From positions 372,001-436,000 of the forward strand of contig NC_083397.1 in assembly GCF_030864355.1 (NCBI RefSeq): 64,000 nt of DNA, given 5' to 3'. Positions 43,401 through 54,351 of this stretch are shown here, piece after piece. How positions within the stretch are numbered: position 1 is the first letter of the stretch; each line of letters opens with the position of its first letter. This DNA is from Cutaneotrichosporon cavernicola. Its lineage: Eukaryota > Basidiomycota > Tremellomycetes > Trichosporonales > Trichosporonaceae. The notes under the pieces are model-generated. The model was not told the DNA's origin and ran no database searches. It saw only the letters and a list, made by a program, of their open reading frames with translations. The position numbers and the translations under genes were made by a program.

Positions 43401-45137
43401 GGGTGAAGCAGATGTGTGAACGTCTCGGCGTACGCGATCTTGAGGGCAGTACCATGTGCATTTGCGAAGAATGCGGATAACGTGTCGATGAACTCGGCAG
43501 CCATCTCTAGCTCGCTCTCCGGGTACACCTACCAGAGTCAGTCTCTACTAACGGTGAGTCACCCACCCTGAGATTGAGCTTCCGTACTCCTTTGAGGATG
43601 TGCTCAACCTTGGCGTCCGTATCCTTCGTAACACCGGCGGAAGCGAGGGCGCTAAGTTCGCGGGTAAACCTGTCGCTAACGGTGAGGAAGCGCGTCTTGG
43701 ACAATTCGCTCAGAAAGTCGACCAGCACGCCGGAGACAGCTCGCCTGTGCACCGTGTCTTCTGACCGTTCAGAACGGAAGACGCTGAAAGCCGAGTGCTC
43801 GAGGTTGAGAGCTACGTCGTCGCCGAGCTGCTCTCCTGGCACCACTCGGACAATCTCCATCAGCGTCCGGTAGTAGATATACCGTGCTGCTGACACTCTT
43901 CGTGCCCCGAGGACAGCTGCTTCGTCGTCGATGCCCATGCGGATCCCCATCGGCTGGGGATGGTACACGTCGCCAGAATGGGCTTTTTCGATGTGGTTGC
44001 GAACCCAAAGACCCAAGAGGTCGACGACTCGTCGTGCGTGTCGTCTGGTACAGTTCGCCATCGAGAGGATTAACGCGTCGAAAGACTCGTCTGCGCCTGC
44101 TTCCAATGTCGACGTCAACGCAATGTAAGAGTTCTAGAGTCAGTTGGCATTCTTCCCTCTCTACCTACCGCAGGCTTGGCCATGATTTTCTTGATCTTGC
44201 CATCAGCCGCAGCCCTGAACGCCTGGTAGACGATCTTGAGAGCCTCTTCTGCTGGTGTCTTACCAAACGCGACGGGGTCCTCGCTGCGTCCAAAGCCAGC
44301 CAGAACGCTTGTGTCGCTACCTCCACGCCCTCCTCGTGACGCGCGAGACGGCGTTGATCGGGTGTGAAAGTTCGGCATCGCAGGCACAGGATGATCTTCG
44401 GCTCGGAAGTTTGACGAAGACTGGGATGTTGTTGATCGCCCACCGTGGGATCGTTGGGAGGAATGCAAGGTCGCCACGCTCTGCTTGCTACCGTGATGCA
44501 TGACGAATGACGGGGATACCGACACTGACGCCTTGGTGTTGGCCCGTGATCGTCCAGACTGAGAGGAAGACAGGTCCGCGTCAGTGCGGAATGGGTTCTG
44601 GAGCGCTGGATACCTCCCTGCCCTGTCCATCGGAGGTACCGGTGGTACGGCTCGCACCGGCCCCTGCTGGTTGGGTTTGAGGATGTTCTTCAGCGATGCG
44701 AACGATCCCTTCCTGGTCGCGAGCAGAGCTGCGCCGGGAGAAGTCTGTTGCGGCATCACCTGCGGCGCCTGCACCGTTCCCAGAGAAGTCGACGAGCCAT
44801 TTGGGAACTTGCCTAGTCGCGGTGCGTCTGCGGCATGGTCGGCATACGAGGACGAGGTCGAGTGCGACAGGGCACTCCTCTGGGGAGTTGAGCGGGGTTG
44901 AGTGCCACCAAAGGGTCGGAGGCCCAAGTGATCAGATGACATGGAGTCATTGCGAAGCGAGTGGTCCGAGTCTGGGGAGCTAGAGCTTTGTCCAAAGGCT
45001 GACCTAGTGGGGAACGAGGGAAGGCTGTAGTCGTCCTCCTCCTCTTCAAGATCTAAGCGCGTTGGTCAGCCGGTGCGTCAAGTCGCCGGGGACGGTGCAA
45101 GTGTGTGTGTCGTACCTGGAATAATAATCTCCTCCAT
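37484..45137 (-). CDS. TAO3: Cell morphogenesis protein Tao3/Mor2 (Furry family)
   Basis: Five exons (45137-45116, 45052-44169, 44133-43567, 43528-43190, 43153-37484), 2,493 residues. Furry-family proteins are HEAT-repeat scaffolds that hold the NDR kinase Cbk1/Orb6 with Mob2 in the RAM/MOR polarity pathway. Residues 1-270 are Ser/Pro-rich and disordered. The conserved N-terminal block starts about EDPVAFGKTPAEEALKIVYQ, and includes DESFDALILSMANCTRRHAR, HPTWARAIAVVLQRA, PLVIVALAVSPREVF and NAFIHILWVYLNR. The last exon alone is 5.67 kb without an intron. The start MEEIIIPDLEEEEDDYSLPS comes from a 22-nt first exon. The C-terminal 200 residues are again low complexity. Confidence 0.93.
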
Positions 45138-45855
45138 GGTTGCTCAAGAGGTAATGCGGAACGATTGGTAGCCCTGCGTCCTGCTCGCCTGGATAGACGG
45201 CTACCTGTTTGAATGGGAAAAAGAAGGTGAGAAGGACGATGACAAGGTGGTGTCGAGAAGGAGAGTGTAAGCTGAAATCGAAGCGGTTACTGGGCGATCA
45301 GTTGATCAAAGCGAGCAGGCGATGCGCAAGTTGGTACTTCTTGAATGTCTTGGGTGGCGGATCTGGGATTAGATCACTGGAATGGGCCCCGCACTTGGTG
45401 CCACAACCGGCGTTAGGGCCCACGTGGACTATTTAGTTCCGTTCGATTCTATAGTGACTCTGGTGGAGGTTGAGAATTCATTTGGTGATCCCTGGACTTG
45501 ATGGGGAAGGTGGGAGAGCCGCGAGCCGCGCGCCGCGTGAGACGGTGACGTGTAAAGCCACCTTGATGTGCTAAGTGGCTAACTGGCTGCTGGCTGAGAG
45601 CACGTTCGAGAGGGTTCTGAGAGTACTGGCTCCTCTTAAAGAGAGGCTCTCCCACCGCACATTCCCCTCTTTCCCTCAAACCTTTCTCTTCTCTTAAACA
45701 CAGAAGCGAATCAATAACCGTAAGTACAGCCCCACCTTCCTCCAACATCCATAGCATCTCCCAGAGGCTTATACTCACCCAGCTTTGCGGTTCACAACTA
45801 CCTACGTTCCCTCTTGTCCCCTGTTATCCCACTCTCCTTCACCTAACTCGTCACA
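45138..45855. promoter_or_regulatory. Divergent promoter region TAO3/cyclophilin
   Basis: A 718-bp spacer with CACGTG at 45421-45426 and an imperfect hairpin around GAGAGGCTCTC near 45640-45650. No gene. Confidence 0.45.
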
Positions 45856-46649
45856 ATGTCGTTTGCTCGCCGCTTCATGTCGACTTCCAGGACCATGGCG
45901 TGAGTACTAAATATACTTTCGAGCGATTGGCAGCCTGAGGCCGCCATTAGATGCGTAGGGGATTAATTGGCTTGGGTTTGGATTCTTTCGATCTTCAACG
46001 GCATCTCCGGAATCGCCGCAATCTGGGTGCAGGAAGCTGTGAAGAGTCGATTCACCTGTTGTGTTGCACAAACCAATGAAGCCGATGATTGCCCTGGACA
46101 GTTTGACTGACCCCAGCGACACCTTCTTCGACATTACCATCAACGGCCAGCCCGCTGGCCGCATCCAGTTCAAGCTCCATGACGACGTTGTCCCCAAGAC
46201 CGCCGCCAACTTCCGTGCTCTCTGCACTGGCGAGAAGGGCTACGGCTACGAGGGCTCGGGCTTCCACCGTGTCATCCCTGACTTCATGCTCCAGGGTGGT
46301 GACGTGAGTTTGCTTTCAAATCGATCGAACTCTATGTGCTGACAGATGACAGTTCACCCGCCACAACGGCACTGGCGGCAAGTCGATCTACGGCGAGAAG
46401 TTCGCCGACGAGAACTTCAAGCTCAAGCACGACAAGCCCGGACTCCTCTCGATGGCCAACGCCGGCCCCAACACCAACGGCTCGCAGTTCTTCATCACCA
46501 CTGTTCTTACCCCCTGGCTCGACGGCAAGCACGTCGTCTTCGGCGAGGTCACCCAGGGCCTCGACCTTGTCAAGAAGATCGAGTCGCTCGGCTCGAACTC
46601 GGGCAAGCCCAAGGCTGAGGTCAAGATCGCCAAGTCGGGCACTGTCTAA
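45856..46649 (+). CDS. CPR1: Cyclophilin peptidyl-prolyl isomerase, possible mitochondrial/cytosolic isoforms
   Basis: Three exons (45856-45899, 46117-46303, 46353-46649), 175 residues. A cyclophilin-A-type domain fills residues 16-175: [37 protein letters not shown], the active-site [14 protein letters not shown], then [33 protein letters not shown] and the Trp of [12 protein letters not shown]. Exon 1 encodes [15 protein letters not shown], which looks like a mitochondrial presequence. Initiation at Met14 would give MADTFF, a cytosolic-type start. Exon 1 is separated by a 217-nt intron, so an alternative first exon is also possible. Confidence 0.93.
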
Positions 46650-47309
46650 ATAGAATTTTCCAAAACGCAGATGCGGACTCGCTGGCAGAAGCCACGGGTT
46701 CATCTGCGGAGTTGATCGGCGTCTGCAGTATGTATTCTGTAGTCGTCCAGTATGAAGAAGAAAAGAAGGCGCCTAGGTTGCTGGAGTGTTGCGTTGTTAC
46801 CGCTCTGAAATAGATTAGCCTGTGAGCGAGTAAGCTGTGAGCGAGTAAGTCGCGGGCCGCGGGCGTGGCTTCTGGAGCGGTGTTCACGCGTCGTGTGCGC
46901 AGATATGTCGACATTTTCTCCATAGGCGGCAAGTTGCAACGCGTCCTGTTTAGTATGCGGACTTGGATGGATGGCTCCTATCGTTGCTCCCTCCGCCGAC
47001 TGGGCCATTGATTGTACATGTGAGTGCTGGGCAGGACCCCAAGATGTCGAGCTGGGAGGCTTCGGGCTGAGTGAGTCTCTCCGAGATAGGACGAGGATTT
47101 CCGGCATAGGACGATTGAACTTTATCTGGCCCAGCTTGGTCAAAAGGTACTTGGACGCACCGGGAATCGAACAGTGCCAGGGTCGGTTGGGGACGGTGTG
47201 GAGATTCATGTCCGTGACGTTGCAGTGGCACGCGTCGCACGCCATCATCAACATTCCAACTGAACACTACTCACCACCCAACCCCACACGCCACAGCTCT
47301 TCCGGCACA
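46650..47309. other. Intergenic, cyclophilin 3' side and VPS45 upstream side
   Basis: 660 bp between + strand genes. A sequence at about 47155-47180 resembles a tRNA T-arm on the minus strand but has no matching partner arms (see rejected items). Nothing else recognised. Confidence 0.5.
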
Positions 47310-49537
47310 ATGGACGTCCTCAAAGCAGTTCAGACCTATGTGACAAAGATGATCACAGAGGTCCCGGGCATGAAGGTGCTCCTCCTTGACGCCCACACTG
47401 TGAATTGAACCGCGGCCTGCGCTAACAGCAGACTCCCATCGTATCGCTTGTTGCGACACAATCCGAGCTTCTTGCGCACGAGGTCTACCTGACAGATAGG
47501 ATAGACAAGTGAGTGCTTGGTGGGACTCGCTTATAGTAGCAATTCGCGAGAAGCACTCAACCACCTGTCATGTATTGCCTTCCTCTCGCCCACCCCCGCG
47601 TGCATTGAGCTCGTCAAGCAGGAGCTCGCGCAACCGCGCTATGGATCCTACTGGCTCTGTAAGCCCTGGTGTCCATTGTTTAGCTAACAGAAGTCTTCTC
47701 GAATGCGTTGACTAAGAGTCAGATCGAGGAGATGGCGACCGTCGACGAGTTCGAAGTCGTCAAGGAGGTCCAGGTGGGTGCGAGGTGGGACATGCTGACC
47801 GCAGGAATACTTTGCAGACTACTTGGCACAGTACCCATCACTGTTCACCTTGACACAGGCAGCACTCGCTGACGGCGGCGAGGGGCCACCCAACGTGGGT
47901 ATCGTTTGCGGCTGCGCTGACCCTAGCCACCAATCTACCTTCCTTCCCCCGATGACATCCCACCATCCATGCTGGATAACCACACGCGTGCCATTGTGGC
48001 CATGCTCCTGAGTATAAAGAAACGACCAGTGATCCGGTGGGAGCGCATGTCTCAGGCTGGCCGTAAGCTCGCAGCGGATGTACACGCAGCCATCGGCCAC
48101 CAGCCGTACCGCGACCTCTTCGACTTCCGATCGACCGCTGGCCCCGCACCACTCCTCCTCATCCTCGACAGGCGAAACGATCCTGTCACCCCTCTCCTAT
48201 CGCAATGGACGTACGAGGCGATGGTGCACGAGCTCGTGGGCATCCACAACGGGCGCGTGCACATCAATAGCGAGGAGCGCGTCGAGCTCCGCGACCTAGT
48301 GCTGTCCACGTCATCGGACTCGTTCTTCGAGAAGAACCTCTTCTCCAACTTCGGTGACCTTGGTGCAGCTGTCTCGCAGTACGTCACGGACTACTCGGCG
48401 CGCTCGTCATCGATGGGCGCTGGCGCCGCGTCGAGCAGCAGCCGTATCGAGACGGTGGCGGACATGAAGCGCTTCGTCGAAGAGTACCCCGAGTTCCGGC
48501 GGCTAGGTGGCAACGTCACCAAACATGTCACCCTCGTCGGCGAACTCTCGCGCATCATCGAGCGCGACGACCTGCTGGCTGTTTCCGAGGTCGAACAGTC
48601 GCTGGCGTCGCAAGAGTCGCATGCGAGCGACGTGCGCGCTGTGCAGCAGATCATCGCCTCCCCGAAAGTACCAGCGCAGAACAAGCTGCGCGTCGCCATC
48701 CTGTACGCACTGCGATATCAGAAGTTCTACGGGAACCACATCACCGCCGTCGTTGATGCTCTCATCACCGCCGGCGTCTCTGCCGACAAGGCGCGACTCG
48801 TGTATGTCATGCTCAACTTCGCGGGTGCAGATGTGCGGCAGGACGACCTGTTCATGAACGACAATCTGTTCTCTCGCGGCAAGAGCGCGCTCAAGGGCCT
48901 CAAGGGCGTCGAGAACGTGTACACTCAACACACACCTCATCTCATGGAGACGCTCGACCTGCTGTTCAAGGGGCGGCTGACAGAGCGCTCCTACCCGTTC
49001 ATGGAGGGTGACGAGGGCGCCCGTTCTCAGCGTCCGCAGGACATTATCGTGTTCATCCTCGGTGGCGCGACGTATGAGGAGAGCCGAGCGATCGCGCTGC
49101 TGAACCAACGTCTTGCGGGCAACGAGGGAGGACCGGGCGGCACCCGAATTCTCCTCGGCGGAAGCTGCGTGCACAACTCGACCAGCTTCCTCGACATGGT
49201 GACCGCTGCTGCTGAAACCTGGCCCGATAGCATCTACGGACCACCCCCCAATGTTGCACCCTCACCTGGTGTGCCTAGTCTCCAGCCCTCCCCGACTCCT
49301 GGCGGACCCAGTATCAACCTCCGCGCAGGAGGTTATGAGCTCAATGTGGGAGGCACAGGTGGCTCGGGCCTGTTCCGCAGCGCGCAGGGTAACGATGTCG
49401 CAGCCAACGTCCAGCTCGGCGGCGGGCTGCAGCATGTGGGGGAGGGCATCCGCGATGGTGCAGGGCGGCTGTGGGGTAACGTCCGACAGCGGATGGAGGA
49501 GCGAGCCAGCAGAAGCGGGACGCCACCGGCACGGTAG
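47310..49537 (+). CDS. VPS45: Sec1/Munc18 protein Vps45
   Basis: Six exons (47310-47399, 47432-47508, 47537-47658, 47694-47773, 47805-47894, 47927-49537), 689 residues. Vps45 binds the syntaxin Tlg2/Pep12 and controls SNARE assembly at TGN and endosomes. Blocks: MKVLLLDAHTTPIVSLVATQ, SELLAHEVYL, FLSPTPACIELVKQEL, MATVDEFEVVKEVQEYFADY, LLLILDRRNDPVTPLLSQWT and YEAMVHELVGIHNGRVHI, and IVFILGGATYEESRAI near the end. The last 110 residues are Gly/Pro/Ser-rich and longer than in yeast. Intron 3 ends CAGAAG; only the downstream AG keeps the frame. Introns 1, 4 and 5 are 31-32 nt. Confidence 0.93.
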
Positions 49538-49616
49538 CGGATACAGTATGCAACCTTAGAGCACTTGTGCCCAGAATGTGATGCATCTAAATACAAACAG
49601 TAGTGTGTTCTAACAT

Positions 49617-51312
49617 CTATGCCCTTCCCTTGTGCTTGCGGCCGCCGCCCTTGTCACCCCGGTTGCGGTAGTAGGCCTTCTTGACCTCTCCGTCGTCGAC
49701 TTTCTGCGCCTTCACCGGCACGTCCTCGTCGTCCGAGTCGTCGACCTTCTTGGGCTTGATCGAACCCACAGAGATGTTAACCTTCGGTGGAACGGAGAAG
49801 CCAAACGCCTTGCCAACCTTGGCGAGGTCGAGCTTGTTGACGTCAAAGATCTTCTTGAGGGAGTAGCTAGCGTACGCCTGGAGGTAGGAGCGGTACCCGT
49901 CGCGCGCGGTGGTGTTGAGGTAGTGGTTCTTGGAGATGAGGCTCTCAAGCTGGCGCTGCACGTCGGCGACCTTGCGCTGAGGGAACTGGTACTCGTTGAG
50001 CGGGACCTTGGCGACCTTGAGGAAACGGAGGAAGCCGAGCTCGCTGGGGAGCAGGAAGAGGAGGGACTTGCCTGCCTTGCCAGCACGGGCGGTACGGCCC
50101 ACACGGTGGATGTAGTCGCGCGGGTCATCGGGGGGGTCGAACTGGATGATCCAGTCGACCTTGGGGATGTCAAGGCCACGCGCCGCCACGTCCGTACACA
50201 GCAAGATGCCCGATTGTGCGTTGCAGAACTCGAAGAACGTGTTGGTGCGCTTCTGCTGCTTCTGCTTGCCGTGGAGGTCGAGCACCGGCACGTCGATGTA
50301 GTTGAGTAGCTCGGCGTGGTACGACACCGAGTTGCAGCTCGAGAAGAAGACGATCACCTTCTTCTTGAGGTTGCGCTTCAGGAACGTGAAGAGCAGGAGG
50401 AAACGCTGGTCACTGTCGCACACGACGTAACCCTGCTCGAGGAACTCTGCCGTGCTAGTGTCCTTCTGCTGGTCGACGTTGATGTACAGCGGCCCAGTGC
50501 GGAGCGAGATGCGCGCAAGGTCAGTGACCTTGGTCGTCTGAGTTGCCGAGAACAACATCGACTGGCGATTCTCTGCCGTCAGCTTCAGCGGGACCCGGAA
50601 GCTCACCGTTAGGGAGGATCTTGATGATCTGCTTCATCTCCTCCTCGAAACCAACCTCCAGGATACGATCGGCCTCGTCAATGACCAGCGCCTTTAGGTT
50701 CTTGAACACGAACCCCTTCGTGTTCTGGAGGTGGTCGAGGAGACGCCCAGGTGTGGCGACGAGGAGGTTGACGCCTTTGACGAGCTTGTCCGCTTCAGCC
50801 TTGCGGTTCGCGCCGCCCATGACGATACCGAACGTCTGTGAGTGTCCAGCCATGAGGTCCTTGACAACCCCGAGGATCTGGAGCGCGAGCTCACGCGTAG
50901 GCGAGATGATCACGACACCAGTACCGTTTGCCGGCTTGAACCGGAGGGAGTGCAGCATCTCGACACTCGGCACGAGGAACGCAATCGTCTTGCCGGATCC
51001 CGTCCGCGCCGCGCCGAGCACGTCCTTGCCGGCAAGAAGAGGCGGAATAGTGCGCGCCTGCACTTCAGTCATGGTTTCGAAGCCCATGTGCTGCACGGCA
51101 TCCAGTGTCTGCCTGGACAGAGGGAGGGAGTTGAACGGCACGCGCTCATACTCGTTCGCAGCAGGTCCGTCGAGCATGACCTTGGACGAGGAGGGCTCTG
51201 GGGTCTCCTCGGCGACATCGTGGGATGGGGAGGGCGAAGCCTCCTTGGGTGGGACCTCGGCGGCCTTGGAGGAGCGCTTGCGCTTCTTGTTGCCGTCGCG
51301 GAGTGCCGACAT
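49617..51312 (-). CDS. HAS1: DEAD-box RNA helicase Has1
   Basis: Two exons (51312-50607, 50572-49617), 553 residues. Has1 is a nucleolar ATP-dependent RNA helicase needed for both 40S and 60S maturation. A charged N-terminus precedes the Q-motif [20 protein letters not shown], motif [31 protein letters not shown] in [23 protein letters not shown] in [10 protein letters not shown], then helicase domain 2 with [31 protein letters not shown] and [11 protein letters not shown]. The Has1-specific C-terminal domain includes [20 protein letters not shown]. The single 34-nt intron lies just before the SAT motif. Confidence 0.95.
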
Positions 51313-52257
51313 GGTATCTGTGCGATGCGTGTTGTTGCCACAGAGCCTTGCACTTGGCTTCCAGGAGTTAGTATTGAGGGATTGCCACCAACTTTATTGG
51401 ATCAAATGGAAAAATTATGCGAGAATAATCAGATTTGATTCCGCGGCTGCCCTTCGCACCCATCTGCCAGAATTTCGGACACCCCCTCTAGAACTTTGGC
51501 CTCTTAAACTCGAAGTCAGCTCCTCTCTCATCAACTCCCCATCACAACATCCACTCGCGTCCTCGACGGACTGCATCCATCTCGAAAAGAGCCAGCGGCT
51601 CCGCTCGCACAAGTGAGTAACTCTTCATTCTATTACAGCGGTGCTGGATGGCCTTGGACAACCACCGAGGCTTGTCCTCACCACCATCCGGATGACTCTG
51701 TGTATCAATTCAAACTAGAGTCTGTTATGGCCAAGCGCCGAAGACACTTAAACGCACTATTCTGAACCCCTCCTTTCTCGGTTACATGCATTGTACGCAA
51801 GCTGACTGGTAGAACCTTCCTCACCACCTTGCGAGCCTTGCGCCCTGGCTTCCTCTGCCTGCCTTTCGTGAGTATCTCTCCCCATCCTTCTCATGATGTC
51901 CCACTTGGGAATTACCGCCTGAGGCTGGCCTCCGCGGGCGTCTTCATTGCCGTCGGCGGAGGTCAACATTGCAGACAAAACATGGCTGTTTTATTCTACT
52001 GATCCCTTCCTTCCCATCGTTTGTGAGCGTAGCTGACAGACCAGGACTCCATTTCGCCCCTCGTTTCACACATTGCCTTGACCCGCAACCGACACGTAAG
52101 TCTCGTCCTCCATCTTTTCTGTTTATAAATGATGATCACATCACGACGGTCTACTGAGCAAAACCATTGCTGAAAAGGCCCGAACCCATACACCCGGGCA
52201 CTTCTCTGAATCTCCCACAATTAGCTGCCTTTTTGAGACTGTCCAGCTGACATTAGA
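51313..52257. promoter_or_regulatory. Divergent spacer HAS1/UTP5
   Basis: 945 bp between two genes of the small-subunit processome. Holds an AT-rich stretch at about 51390-51440 and the small minus-strand frame listed separately. The sequence AAGTGAGTAACTC with a CAG some 30 nt later near 51610-51645 could be a leader intron on the + strand. Confidence 0.4.
51757..51978 (-). CDS. Possible small protein of 73 residues
   Basis: An ATG-to-stop frame inside the HAS1/UTP5 spacer. The peptide is charged and probably helical (VIPKWDIMRRMGRDTHERQA, then EEARAQGSQGGEEG), which is not typical of random sequence here, but there is no recognised family and the codon third positions are less GC-rich than in the neighbours. 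It could equally be chance or one exon of something larger. Confidence 0.25.
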   Translation of the reverse strand: MSAMLTSADGNEDARGGQPQAVIPKWDIMRRMGRDTHERQAEEARAQGSQGGEEGSTSQLAYNACNRERRGSE

Positions 52258-54351
52258 ATGGCGCGGTCATCTGTTGGGGGGCCGTCCAGGCAACGGGTTC
52301 CTCCCCCACCACCAGCCGTGTCGGGCTTCAACCCCGCACGCACCCACTTTGCCCTTGCCCTTCCAGCGCTAGGCGCGGCGGACAAGGTGCAGGTCTGGGA
52401 CGTCGCTTCGGACTCTGTCGTCTCTGAATGGGAGCTCCCCGGAGCTGCCAAGGCCACAGCGGTCTGCTGGTCTTCCATCTCTGTTTCTGGGGCGACCAAG
52501 AAGCGGAGGCGAAGGAAGTCGGGCGCCGAGGGGTCGGGCGCTGACGAGGACGTCCTCCTCGTTGCGTCCACCAAGGGCGACCAGTCCAACCTGGTCGTCT
52601 ACTTCCCCAACAAGGGCGAGGCTTTGAGGACCATCTCGCTGCCAGCGAAGGCTACAGCGATGTGGTCTGACGAGCACGGTGTGATCATCGCGACGGAGTC
52701 CAACCTCCTCGTGCTTGGTCCCGAGGCTGCGGCCATTGCCCATACTTTCGACTTGCCATCAGCAGTCAAGGCACCATCAGCCGTCGCTCTCCTCCCCACA
52801 TCCACTGGCGAGGAGCTGCACGCGATCGTTGGCGCCAAATCTGTTGTAGCAGTCCACCTGTCCACCACCTCATCCTCCATCACCCACACCTCTTCCCCCC
52901 TCCCCGTGTCGACGACGTCGGTCACCTCGTTGCAACCATTGCCAAACACACAACAAGGCGCGTCCTTCCTTGTCGTGTGCGAGGAGGACCGCACGGTCAA
53001 TCAGTACACCTTCCCCAGTTCACCAACAGCTGCACCAAAACTGTCGTACCGCTACACCTCGCCAACATTATCACCAGTGCATTCAGTGGCGCTGTCCGAC
53101 GAGTTTGTGGCTGCCCTGCACTGTGACGGCGAGATCTCTGTCTTCGCTGTTGCTCTGACCGACCTCGACCTCGCCCGGCCAAAATCGAACAACAAGCCGT
53201 CCAAGGTGAAGCTTGTCGAGGGCAAGGAGGAGAAGATCGCCAGCATTTGTCGCATCGAGTTTGCACCGGTCGATGATGGTGCGCCGGCCGTGCTGTCGTG
53301 CGGTCGCATGGTCGGCGGTGGCCGCGTGAAGTGGTACTCGGTGACCATTGAACAGCCCGAGGGTGGCCTTGCTACCAACGTCGTCGTCAAGACCGACGCG
53401 CAGGACCTCGTCGCGCCCAAGGACACGGCAAAGGGCTCCAACAACCTCCAACGCTACAAGGCTCCTGCCAACGCCATCCAGGCTGCGGATGACGAGAAGG
53501 ACGAGCAGACCTCGGCCCTCCCAGCGGACGTGGACATGGCCGACCTGACTCTTGGCGAGCGCCTCCTCGCTGCGCCCACTGGTGCCCAACCCAACGGCGA
53601 CGCTGCGGCGCCCGCTGCCAAGGGCGCCACCAACGCAGCCTCGCTCACTCGTCTCCTCGTCCAGGCGCTGCACACCTCGGACCCTGCGCTCCTCACCCTC
53701 TGCCTTTCCCATCGTGACCCGGTCCTCATCCGTAACACGGTGCGCAAGCTTCCGGTGGACCTCTCGCTGCCTCTGGTCAAAGCGTGTGTCGAGCGCCTCG
53801 GCCAGGGCAAGGGCGCCCACCGCCGCGGCGGTGGCCGTGGTGGCATGCAGAACGAGCAGCAGGGCCGTGGCACTGTGGAGTGGGTCAAGGGCGTGCTCAT
53901 CGAACGTGGTCACATCCTCATGACCATCCCGTCCCTTCCTGCCCAGCTCGCTCAGCTCTCCAACCTCCTCGCGTCCCGAATGGAGCTCTACCAGCCTCTT
54001 GTCTCCCTCTCGGGCCGCCTCGACCTTGCACTCTCCCAAATCGCGCTGCGCCGCCAGGCCGCTGAGGCCAAGGAGGTCGACCAGGGCGACGGCGAGCACT
54101 ACGTCGAGGGCGAGAGCGACGACGAGGTGCCAATCGAAGTCGGCGAGGAGGACGAGGACGACATCGAGGACGTCAACATGATGGCTGGCTCGAGTGACGA
54201 GGACGACGGCGATGAGGATGAGGATGAGGGGGATAGCGAGGACGACGACAGCGAGGACCCGCTGGACTCGGATGAGGAGGGGCTGCTCGACCTCGAGGCC
54301 GAGGAGAGCGACGACGACGAGGATGAGGAGGGCGACTCGGACGACGAGTGA
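52258..54351 (+). CDS. UTP5: SSU-processome WD protein Utp5/WDR43
   Basis: Single exon, 697 residues. Utp5 is part of the t-UTP subcomplex that joins pre-rRNA transcription to 18S processing in the nucleolus. The first 380 residues form a divergent WD40 propeller (SGFNPARTHFALALPALGAA, VQVWDVASDSVVSEWEL, VVYFPNKGEALRTISLP, SVALSDEFVAALHCDGEISV). The Utp12 domain follows at about 460-600 (SLTRLLVQALHTSDPALLTL, IRNTVRKLPVDLSLPLVKAC, GTVEWVKGVLIERGHIL, LASRMELYQPLVSLSGRLDL). The C-terminal 80 residues are nearly all Asp, Glu and Ser. It is divergent from HAS1, which works in the same process. Confidence 0.92.
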   Translation: MARSSVGGPSRQRVPPPPPAVSGFNPARTHFALALPALGAADKVQVWDVASDSVVSEWELPGAAKATAVCWSSISVSGATKKRRRRKSGAEGSGADEDVLLVASTKGDQSNLVVYFPNKGEALRTISLPAKATAMWSDEHGVIIATESNLLVLGPEAAAIAHTFDLPSAVKAPSAVALLPTSTGEELHAIVGAKSVVAVHLSTTSSSITHTSSPLPVSTTSVTSLQPLPNTQQGASFLVVCEEDRTVNQYTFPSSPTAAPKLSYRYTSPTLSPVHSVALSDEFVAALHCDGEISVFAVALTDLDLARPKSNNKPSKVKLVEGKEEKIASICRIEFAPVDDGAPAVLSCGRMVGGGRVKWYSVTIEQPEGGLATNVVVKTDAQDLVAPKDTAKGSNNLQRYKAPANAIQAADDEKDEQTSALPADVDMADLTLGERLLAAPTGAQPNGDAAAPAAKGATNAASLTRLLVQALHTSDPALLTLCLSHRDPVLIRNTVRKLPVDLSLPLVKACVERLGQGKGAHRRGGGRGGMQNEQQGRGTVEWVKGVLIERGHILMTIPSLPAQLAQLSNLLASRMELYQPLVSLSGRLDLALSQIALRRQAAEAKEVDQGDGEHYVEGESDDEVPIEVGEEDEDDIEDVNMMAGSSDEDDGDEDEDEGDSEDDDSEDPLDSDEEGLLDLEAEESDDDEDEEGDSDDE

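Noticed and set aside
47155..47180. tRNA T-arm-like sequence on the minus strand (GTTCGATTCCCGG then TGCGTCC)
   Set aside because: The 5' side of the T stem does not pair with CCCGG, and no acceptor partner GGACGCA, D arm or anticodon arm lies upstream.
53083..54099. 338-codon frame antisense to UTP5
   Set aside because: Low-complexity Leu/Arg/Glu product caused by base composition; UTP5 on the other strand has both WD40 and Utp12 domains.
52970..54351. Possible frameshift or second gene in the acidic C-terminus of UTP5
   Set aside because: The reading frame is intact from 52258 to 54351, and acidic tails are normal for this family.
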